From assembly GCA_964019135.1 (NCBI GenBank), contig OZ025263.1, forward strand, positions 23,063,639-23,127,638: 64,000 bases of DNA, read 5' to 3'. The translations under genes were made by a program, and so were the position numbers. The stretch's first letter is position 1, and each line of letters begins with the position of its first letter. This stretch comes from Arenicola marina (lineage: Eukaryota > Annelida > Polychaeta > Arenicolidae). Shown here in pieces: positions 34,921 through 45,282 of this stretch. The notes under the pieces are model-generated. The model ran no database searches and had not been told where the DNA came from. It was given only the letters and a program-made list of their open reading frames with translations.

Positions 34921-36126
34921 CCACCAGATGTTGCTGATGTTGAGAGGCGAGGCATCTGTCTGGGTTCCCGTACAGCAATAGGCGTTGTACTTTGTACTTT
35001 AAAGACGTCTCCATCGATTAGGTTCGTTGTATTGTCACCCACCGCGGTTTATTATTGGGTTAACTACCTTTAATTATGAATCAAATATATGTAATTATAT
35101 TAACACTAGCATTGTTCTCTTGCATACCAGAATACACATTAAAACCAGCAAAATATCATAGATTACCATACACAACACCATAAGTACTGGGCGCTAGCAA
35201 AGTTCATAATGCGACCTTTCAGCCGCCTTACTCTATTCGTACCTGTCATGGTTCTCTTGTAACCGTTTTAGGAAGTTGATCACACTGGTGACGTGGTGGC
35301 TTTACCAAAAGTCGAATCCGGCACGCCGGGGCCGCTCTGGGGCGTTCATGCCCCACTGCGGTGACTCCAAAATGTCAACGTTACTCTCCACTCCCTCTCT
35401 TTACCACACTTATCCCTCAACCCACCACCACTCCCGCACCCGCAACGGCTCTGTTGTCCCACTACCTTCCACCCCCTCTGTTGTCCCACTACCTTCCACC
35501 CCCTCTGTTGTCTCTCTACCCTCCACCCCCTCTCTGGTCCTTTTCTCCAACGCCTTTACCGTCTTCCCCTCTACCTTATCCTGTCCCCACCAGCCTTTTC
35601 CTTAGCCCCACCAGTCCCGTCCTTTGCCTCACCCGTACCGCCCTTTTCCTTAATTCCACCTTCCCTCCCATGGCCCCCCATGCCCACCTTATCTTGGCAA
35701 TTAAAGTAGTGTTGCCCGAACTTTAGTCTAACACAAAATGTTAACAGATATGACATATTTTCAGAACAATGTATATTTTGAGAACAATGTAACTCGTAAA
35801 AAGAATGGGAATGGAAATTGGTTCGCATGGTCAGCAATGTTCCTGGTGGGGCGAAGAGTTTTAAGCGGCCGGTTTGTTGGCGGTCGACGATATATGGTGT
35901 AGACTCCTGACTGTATGTGTAGGGGAGTAGAGGTGGATGGGCGGGTGGAACGAGGTTGGGCGGATCGGTCGGTGGGGGAGAGACTGGGTGCTGGAAAAGG
36001 ACTGGTAGAGCGGAAATGTTTGGGACAACTTGATGAGGCGGGTGGGTTACAAGTTTGGGGAGTGTTGGTGCCAGTGGGTAAGAGGGTTGAGAAGCATGGG
36101 GTTAACTTTAGGAACTCGTGTGGATG
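34921..36126. other. Intergenic, with a short 27-bp tandem repeat
   Basis: No gene supported. At about 35450-35545 there are three to four copies of TCTGTTGTCCCACTACCTTC plus CACCCCC. The segment 35585-35700 is C/T-rich. Confidence 0.5.
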
Positions 36127-38325
36127 ACACCGTCCCACCAAGTGATTCTGTTCTACTCTTCGTTGGCTCAACACCGTCCCACGAAGTGATTCTGTACTAC
36201 TCTTCATTGGCTCAACACCGTCCCACCAAGTGATTCTGTACTACTCTTCGTTGGCTCAACACCGTCCCACGAAGTGATTCTGTACTACTCTTCGTTGGCT
36301 CAACACCGTCCCACGAAGTGATTCTGTACTACTCTTCATTGACTCAACACCGTCCCACCAAGTGATTCTGTACTACTCTTCATTGACTCAACACCGTCCC
36401 ACCAAGTGATTCTGTACTACTCTTCGTTGGCTCAACACCGTCCCACGAAGTGATTCTGTACTACTCTTCGTTGGCTCAACACCGTCCCACGAAGTGATTC
36501 TGTACTACTCTTCATTGGCTCAACACCGTCCCACCAAGTGATTCTGTACTACTCTTCATTGACTCAACACCGTCCCACCAAGTGATTCTGTACTACTCTT
36601 CGTTGGCTCAACACCGTCCCACCAAGTGATTCTGTACTACTCTTCATTGGCTCAACACCGTCCCACCAAGTGATTCTGTACTACTCTTCGTTGGCTCAAC
36701 ACCGTCCCACCAAGTGATTCTGTACTACTCTTCGTTGGCTCAACACCGTCCCACCAAGTGATTCTGTACTACTCTTGGTTGACTCAACACCGTCCCACCA
36801 AGTGATTCTGTACTACTCTTCGTTGGCTCAACACCGTCCCACCAAGTGATTCTGTACTACTCTTCATTGACTCAACACCGTCCCACCAAGTGATTCTGTA
36901 CTACTCTTCGTTGGCTCAACACCGTCCCACCAAGTGATTCTGTACTACTCTTCGTTGACTCAACACCGTCCCACCAAGTGATTCTGTACTACTCTTCGTT
37001 GGCTCAACACCGTCCCACCAAGTGATTCTGTACTACTCTTGGTTGACCCAACACCGTCCCACCAAGTGATTCTGTACTACTCTTCGTTGACTCAACACCG
37101 TCCCACCACGTGATTCTGTACTACTCTTCGTTGGCTCAACACCGTCCCACCAAGTGATTCTGTACTACTCTTCGTTGACTCAACACCGTCCCACCAAGTG
37201 ATTCTGTACTACTCTTCGTTGGCTCAACACCGTCCCACCAAGTGATTCTGTACTACTCTTCGTTGGCTCAACACCGTCCCACCAAGTGATTCTGTACTAC
37301 TCTTCGTTGGCCCAACACCGTCCCACCAAGTGATTCTGTACTACACTTCGTTGGCTCAACACCTTCCCACCAAGTGATTCTGTACTACTCTTCGTTGGCT
37401 CAACACCATCCCACCAAGTGATTCCGTACTACTCTTCATTGACTCAACACCGTCCCACCAAGTGATTCTGTACTACTCTTCGTTGGCTCAACACCGTCCC
37501 ACCAAGTGATTCTGTACTACTCTTCGTTGGCTCAACACCGTCCCACCAAGTGATTCTGTACCACTCTTCGTTGGCTCAACACCGTCCCACCAAGTGATTC
37601 CGTACTACTCTTCATTGACTCAACACCGTCCCACCAAGTGATTCTGTACCACTCTTCGTTGGCTCAACACCGTCCCACCAAGTGATTCCGTACTACTCTT
37701 CATTGACTCAACACCGTCCCACCAAGTGATTCTGTACTACTCTTCGTTGGCTCAACGCCGTCCCACCAAGTGAATCTGTACCACTCTTCGTTGGCTCAAC
37801 ACCGTCCCACCAAGTGATTCTGTACTACTCTTCATTGACTCAACACCGTCCCACCAAGTGATTCTGTACTACTCTTCGTTGGCTCAACGCCGTCCCACCA
37901 AGTGATTCTGTACTACTCTTCGTTGGCTCAACACCGTCCCACCAAGTGAATCTGTACTACTCTTCGTTGGCTCAACACCGTCCCATCAAGTGAGTCTGTA
38001 CTACTCTTCGTTGGCTCAACACCGTCCCACCAAGTGATTCTGTACTACTCTTCGTTGGCTCAACACCGTCCCATCAAGTGATTCTGTACTACTCTTCGTT
38101 GGCTCAACGCCGTCCCACCAAGTGATTCTGTACCACTCTTCGTTGGCTCAACACCGTCCCACCAAGTGAATCTGTACTACTCTTCGTTGGCTCAACACCG
38201 TCCCATCAAGTGATGCTGTACTACTCTTCGTTGGCTCAACGCCGTCCCACCAAGTGATTCTGTACTACTCTTCGTTGGCTCAACACCGTCCCACCAAGTG
38301 ATTCTGTACTACTGTTCGTTGGCAT
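36127..38325. repeat. 44-bp satellite, 50 units in perfect register
   Basis: The anchor CGTCCCACCAAGTGATTCTG occurs at 36131 and every 44 bp up to 38287, exactly 49 periods, so no net indel. Variants are shared between units: CACGAAGTG near the start, TTCATTGACTC versus TTCGTTGGCTC, CGCCGTCCC and GTGAATCTG toward the end. This indicates local homogenisation. Not coding. Confidence 0.97.
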
Positions 38326-38847
38326 TTGCTCAGCCATAAAAATGCCAACAGCTGATTTACAAATACGGCACTTGCGTCTACAAATGCACCCTAAATAGAG
38401 TTGGCTTTTCGCATTGTCATATGTTCATATTACAACCACAAAAGTGTCAACTGATATATTTTTGAGACCATATAAGTTCCTCTATATATTTGCAATATCA
38501 ACTTGATATCACATGATCCGTTCTAGATACAGCCGGTATGTTCCTCTCCCCCAACTGTCGTTCCTCTCCACGAACGACTGACTTTGCCCACCGTTTGGCA
38601 AATTCAAGTGGGTCATCATGAGCTATAATATTACTTTACTCACTCTTTGGCACATTCAAGTCGACCATCATGAGCTATAAGAAAATAATTTATTATGAAA
38701 CAACACCGCCTGCCCGCCAAGCCAAGAGTACCTCCTCAACCTGTCTCTTGCCAGCTTGTCAAAAAGGCAATACACGACACATATTCGAATTGTAACGTTT
38801 TGGGACGTGAAGACGTCTGGACGTGAATGCATGCAATGGTTTTCTCA
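38326..38847. other. Spacer between satellite and inverted repeat
   Basis: Unique-looking. A short direct repeat (TTGGCA(A/C)ATTCAAGT and ATCATGAGCTATAA) occurs at about 38594-38625 and 38646-38680. Confidence 0.45.
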
Positions 38848-38993
38848 GTGACGTCCTGGCGTCCGGACATGAAAACGGTTGATGGTTTCCCCGAAGACGC
38901 CGATACGTCCAGACGTGAGGTCGTCCATTTACCTCCACAGAGAAGAGCTCCAAGGCGCGCTGGCGTCCGGACGTGTTAACGTAACGTGCTGGA
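38848..38993 (-). repeat. Inverted-repeat family, right copy
   Basis: Reverse-complement partner of 33044-33185. It extends inward to about 38795 with two further ACGTC-type half-palindromes (ACGTCCAGACGTCTTCACGT on the minus strand). Its outer end reads GTAACGTGCTGGAC and runs directly into the 28-bp array. Confidence 0.75.
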
Positions 38994-41735
38994 CCGACCA
39001 ATAGTACATAGCCGTGCTGGACTGATCATTAGTACATAGCCGTGCTGGACTGATCAATATTACATAGTCGTGCTGGACTGATCAATAGTACATAGCCGTG
39101 CTGGGCTGATCAATAGTACATAGCCGTACTGGACTGATCAATATTACATAGCCATGCTGGGCTGATCAATAGTACATAGCCGTGCTGGACAGATCAATAG
39201 TACATAGCCGGGCTGGACTGATCAATAGTACATAGCCGTGCTGGACTGATCAATAGTACGTAACCGTTCTGGACTGATCAATAGTACATAGCCGTGCTGG
39301 ACTGATCAATAGTACATAGCCGTACTGGACTGATCAATAGTACATAGCCGTGCTGGACTGATCAATAGTACATAGCCGTGCTGGACTGATCAATAGTACA
39401 TAGCCGTGCTGGGCTGATCAATAGTAGATAGCCGTGCTGGACTGATCAATAGTACATAGCCGTGCTGGACTGATCAATAGTACATAGCCGTGCTGGACTG
39501 ATCAATAGTACATAGCCGTGCTGGACCGACCAATAGTACATAGCCGTGCTGGACTGATCAATGGTAGATAGCCGTGCTGGCTGATCAATAGTACCTAGCC
39601 GTGCTGGACTGATCAATAGTACGTAGCCGTTCTGGACTGATCAGTAGTAGATAGCCGTGCTGGACTGATCAATAGTAGATAGCCGTGCTGGACTGATCAA
39701 TAGTACATAGCCGTGCTGGACTGATCAATAGTACATAGCCGTCCTGGACTGATCAATAGTACATAGCCGTGCTGGACCGACCAATAGTACATAGCCGTGC
39801 TGGACTGATCAATGGTAGATAGCCGTGCTGGCTGATCAATAGTACATAGCCGTGCTGGACTGATCAATAGTACGTAGCCGTTCTGGACTGATCAGTAGTA
39901 GATAGCCGTGCTGGACTGATCAATAGTAGATAGCCGTGCTGGCTGATCAATAGTACATAGCTGTGCTGGACTGATCAATAGTAGATAGCGATGCTGGTCT
40001 GATCAATAATACATAGCCGTGCTGACTGACCAATAGTACATAGCCGTGCTGGACTGATCAATATTAGATAGCCGTGCTGGCTGATCAATAGTACATAGCC
40101 GTGCTGGACTGATCAATAGTACATAGCCGTGCTGGACTGATCAATAGTAGATAGCCGAGCTGGCTGATCAATAGTACATAGCCGTGCTGGACTGATCAAT
40201 AGTACATAGCCGTGCTGGACTGATCAATAGTAGATAGCCGTGCTGGACTGATCAATAGTACATAGCCGTGCTGGACTGATCAATAGTAGATAGCCGTGCT
40301 GGACTGAACAATAGTAGATAGCCGTGCTGGCTGATCAATAGTACGTAGCCGTGCTGGACTGATCAATAGTACATAGCCGTGCAGGACTGATCAATAGTAG
40401 ATAGCCGTGCTGGACTGATCAATAGTACATAGCCGTGCTGGACTGATCAATAGTAGATAGCCGTGCTGGACTGATCAATAGTAGATAGCCGTGCTGGGCT
40501 GATCAATAGTAGATAGCCGTGCTGGCTGATCAATAGTACATAGCCGTGCTGGACTGATCAATAGTAGATAGCCGTGCTGGACTGATCAATAGTACATAGC
40601 CGTGCTGACTGATCAATAGTAGATAGCCGTGCTGGACTGATCAATAGGGCATAGCCGTGCTGACTGATCGATAGTACATAGCCATACTGGACTGATCAAT
40701 AGTACATGGCCGTGCTGGACTGATCAATAGTAGATAGCCGTGCTGGCTGATCAATAGTACATAGCCGTGCTGGACTGATCAATAATACATAGCCGTGCTG
40801 ACTGATCAATAGTAGATAGCCGTGCTGGACTGATCAATAGGGCATAGCCGTGCTGACTGATCAATAGTAGATAGCCGTGCTTGACTGATCAAAAGGGCAT
40901 AGCCGTGCTGACTGATCAAAATAGTAGATAGCCGTGCTGGACTGATCAATAGTAGATAGCCGTGCTGGACTGATCAATAGTAGATAGTCGTACTGACTGA
41001 TCAGTAGTATATAGCCGTGCTGGACTGATCAATAGTACATAGCCGTGCTGGACTGATCAATAGTAGATAGCCGTGCTGGACTGTACAATAGTAGATAGCC
41101 GTGCTGGCTGATCAATAGTACATAGCCGTGCTGGACTGATCAATAATACATAGCCGTGCTGACTGATCAATAGTAGATAGCCGTGCTGGACTGATCAATA
41201 GGGCATAGCCGTGCTGACTGATCGATAGTAGTTAGCCGTGCTGGACTGATCAATAGTAGATAGCCGTGCTGGACTGATCAATATTAGATAGTCGTGCTGG
41301 ACTGATCAATAGTACATTGCCGTGCTGGACTGATCAATAGTAGATAGCCGTGCTGGACTGATCAATAGTACATAGCCGTGCTGGACTGATCAATAGTACA
41401 TTGCCGTGCTGGACTGATCAATAGTAGATAGCCGTGCTGGACTGATCAATAGTGGATAGCCGTGCTGGACTGATCAATAGTACATAGCCGTGCTGGACTG
41501 ATCAATAGGGCATAGCCGTGCTGACTGATCGATAGTACATAGCCGTACTGGACTGATCAATAGTACATGGCCGGGCTATACTGATCAATAGTACATAGCC
41601 GTGCTGGACTGATCAATAGGGCATAGCCGTGCTGACTGATCAATAGTACATAGCCGTGCTGGAATGATCAATAGTACATAGCCGTGCTGGAATGATCCAT
41701 AGTACATATAGCCGTGCTGGACGATTTATTGATAC
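38994..41735. repeat. 28-bp satellite, roughly 98 units
   Basis: The unit is CTGATCAATAGTACATAGCC plus GTGCTGGA, containing the palindrome TGATCA. Two main variants (GTACATAGC and GTAGATAGC) alternate irregularly. Shortened units (GTGCTGGCTGATC, GTGCTGACTGATC) and CAATAGGGCATAGCC units recur in blocks, evidence of block duplication. It starts at the outer end of the inverted repeat and ends near 41720. Confidence 0.97.
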
Positions 41736-42089
41736 CGCTTAGCGCAGTTAAGATGATATCTGTTGGCCGACTAATCCCATATATATGTGCGCAAAGGCCA
41801 ATGTAGGCATTTATTCTTTGATTGATTTCCGCCTCCCATAATTATATGGTTTCACAATTTTGATGGTTCGGTAAAAGTCTTCGTCTCTGTTATATATTAA
41901 GTGCTGCTCCGCTCTTGAATCATGAAACTTTCGATTCTTTCTTGCACTGTCATTTGTGCAGATTTGCTTTGTGTTGTTGTTCCTCAACAACTGTTCGTAT
42001 TTGTCTCGGCTTTCCTTTCAGCTGCGCCAGCAATTACATAATAACGTTAGCCATCATCCTTTCAAGCTTGCCACGGGTACGTAGTGCTT
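41736..42089. other. Spacer, nothing recognised
   Basis: AT-rich unique-looking sequence between the 28-bp array and C-rich DNA. No supported coding region. Confidence 0.45.
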
Positions 42090-43320
42090 CTTTCGCCTGC
42101 CCCCCCCCCCCCCCTTCCTCCTCTACCCATCCACAATCACCATTTCCTGACACCATTTCTCTGTTTTCCCCTTTATAGTGAGCCCTTGTTAACCAGCCCT
42201 ACCTCCACCAACCCCCCCCCCGCCTGTTACCATGCAGCCCCACACTTTCACCCTGACCGGCCGCCTGCACAACGCTCCTTACCCCCGTACCCTTACCCTT
42301 ACTCCCTTACCCACCCTCATTACCCCCGTACCCTTACCCTTACTCCGTTACCCACCCTCATTACCCCGGCCCGCCCCACCCAGTCTCTTGCAACCAATTA
42401 CGAACTGTGCGGAGAGTTGTCTTCATCAATAATGTACAAGGGTAATTAACAAGGTGACCTGACAAAGGCGAGTGTGCAGCCGTACCCCCGCCCCCCGCCC
42501 CCCACCCCATCTATTACCCCGCCTCCTCCCTCCCCGCTCCCACCTCCACTTCACTCTCCCTCTCTGCCTCCCCCCCCCCCTCCTCTCCCCTCTCATTCCT
42601 CACCCTCCCCATCTGCCCTGCCCTTGCCTCCTCCCTCTTCTCCCCTCACTACCCTCCCCTCTGCTCTACCCGCTCTCCCGCTCCTCCCCCCCCACCCGCT
42701 ATCCCCTCCAATCCCTCTCCCCTCCCCACTCCCTACTCGCCCCTCTCCTCTCTCATTCCCCCTCCCTTCCCGCAGGCAGACGGGCAGATGTTTATTTCCT
42801 CATTNNNNNNNNNNNNNNNNNNNNNNNNNNNNNNNNNNNNNNNNNNNNNNNNNNNNNNNNNNNNNNNNNNNNNNNNNNNNNNNNNNNNNNNNNNNNNNNN
42901 NNNNNNNNNNNNNNNNNNNNNNNNNNNNNNNNNNNNNNNNNNNNNNNNNNNNNNNNNNNNNNNNNNNNNNNNNNNNNNNNNNNNNNNNNNNNNNNNNNNN
43001 NNNNGCACTTTGTGACCCCCCCGCCCACTCTACCCCCTACCCCACCCTCCATCTACCTCCACACAGTGGTAATCTCCACTAAGTCATTGCTGTTTTGGAG
43101 TTCAATAGCAAATTGTCTCTTCCCCATGCACGCCTAGCGCCTCTTCCGCTACGAGTCTTTCCCATCCCCTCCTGCAGCCCCTCGGCCTGTCCCTCCTCTA
43201 TAACCCCCCCCCTCCTCCACCCCCACCCCCCTGCCCCGCCCCGCAGGTCCAGCCCCGCACGGTCAGATTTTCATTTCCCCCCAAATCCTGGATCCACAAC
43301 TGAAAGTGGGCGACAAGTCC
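42090..43320. repeat. C/T-rich low complexity around an assembly gap
   Basis: Pyrimidine-rich sequence on both sides of the gap. It includes a short (TTACCCCCGTACCCTTACCC) tandem at 42278-42365 and long CTCCC runs at 42485-42775. No gene. Confidence 0.7.
42805..43004. other. Assembly gap (200 N)
   Basis: Exactly 200 unknown bases, a typical placeholder length, so the true size is unknown. It sits in low-complexity C-rich DNA. Confidence 0.99.
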
Positions 43321-45282
43321 GTGTGAGTGGGGAGAGAGTGGAGGTGGGGGTTTGGGGTCGGGTGTGGGGGTGTGGGGTGTTGGGTGTGGGGGTGTAGGGT
43401 GTGGGGGGGGGTTATACGCGGGGAAGAGAGGGGCATTCTGGCAGCGGGGGGTAGATGGCGGGTGTGGGGTGGCGACGGGGTAGGGGTGGGGGGGCTGGGG
43501 ATGGGGGCACAGCCAAGACAGTTGCTAATTGATGGCCCGGTCGTTTCATCGCAATCGGAGATGGGGGTGAACCTTGATAATTAGTACTCATTGAGAGAGA
43601 GGCAGGTGGAAACTTCCCGCTGCCACATTGTCTTGGCGCTTGGATTCTGTTCACTGGAGGATGTGGGTCTCTGTTGTAAAACCCGCTATAATCATTACAA
43701 CGGAAATTGTCGGCGGTTGCTTTTTTTACTGTTATCGTGAAGTTTGTGTTTGTCGAAAGATGGAAAGTGTAGAATTTGTGTGTGTGCGCGCGTGTGTGTG
43801 TGTGTGTGTGGGGGGGGGGGGGGGAGCAGATTAGCATTGTTTTCACTATTGTTGTTATTAGGTTTCTTTTCTAGTAATATAGAAAGGCAGTAATACCAGA
43901 TAAAAATGGATATATATGTTGCAGGGTAGGAAACGTGTTTTCGGTGTTTAGGGAATTAATAATTTTATTTGAACGTTGACTCCCATGAGCCTTTGAGCGG
44001 GGATTCGCGGACTCGCTCCCGCCGCGCGTTCCCGCGCCACTTGCTCCGGAGGAACTGAAGGGAACACACACACTGTTTGAATACTGGAATCACTTACGTT
44101 TTATCCCCGGCCACGACACTCCCGGTGAGCATTTAAAACTGGTTAATGCGATTTAATAATAAAGGAACGAAAGGTCACACCGTGTCCGTGGGTTAATTAG
44201 TAATAAAAGCTTACACCCACAACATATACATACTTTCAGATATAAATGGCGCATTTGAACAATTCATTTTAATATACTTCAATTAAAATCTCAATATTAT
44301 CGTGAACTAGATTTAATATTTGTATATTAAATGTCGTAGTTTTAAAAATTCGGGATTAATAAGTCAACCATGAAAGTTACATGAACCATAGATGCTTGAT
44401 CTTTGCACTGTAACTACGCCAAATTTTACATTGTATATTATTTCTGGGGGAAAGTTAAAACTGTGTAAGGTGAAAATTGCTTATTCGTGGCAGCAAACTA
44501 AGTTAAATACATTCGGTTATGCATGCAATATGGCACACGACCTGCCCATCAAATCATTGCCTGTTCACGCACCAACGCCAGCCCCCCTCCCCCCCCCCCC
44601 CCCAATTCCCCTTCCAGAAACTACGCCTCACCCTCTTCATTATCTTACGCCATGTGATTCACGAGGTTGCTGTGGGTGAGGAGGTGAGGGGGTGAGGGGG
44701 GTTAGGGGCCAAGTGATGCCAGCCCCGGCTGAGGTACGTTGCGTGAGTATGTGGTCGGGGTAGAGGGACGGGTGGATGGGGGATGGGGTGGAAGAGGCGC
44801 TCACCCAAAGACACTGAGACATGGACTTCCAGTGACGATGGAGACAGTTGTTTGGCTGGTACCAGACCGTCACTGCCATTGACTAGCCAGCCGGGAACAG
44901 AGCAACACCACGTGCTCGGTCAGAAAGCAGACGACAGCCACCGATTCACCACGGAATCGTGACATCGACATTCGCTGGGAAGTTATACGTGTATATGTTT
45001 AGACCTAGATATATCTACATCACCTTTCACATTGAACAATATCAGTCTGCCTATTAAGCACGAGCCCGCTATATCGGATAATGGAGATCTGACCATTGTA
45101 TTGGCGGGTAATTAATATTGTTGAATAGCAAGACCGGCAATCAGCAACAGTTGAATGCGGACCTGAGCGTCCATGCAGTGTTGTGTTGCTCCTGATTGAT
45201 TGACACGCGGACTGTCTGTCGGGTTCACCTCAACATGAGTATTACCAGCGGATCTCCTGCCGCCAGGTGTCTCTGACCCGCT
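43321..45282. other. Region upstream of the homeobox gene
   Basis: 43330-43510 is G-rich (GTGTGGGGGTGTGGGG). A GT microsatellite followed by a G run lies at 43780-43825. A C-run lies at 44585-44602. The rest is AT-rich to mixed with no recognised exon. The promoter and 5' UTR of the homeobox gene should lie near the 3' end, but no core motif stands out. Confidence 0.4.
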
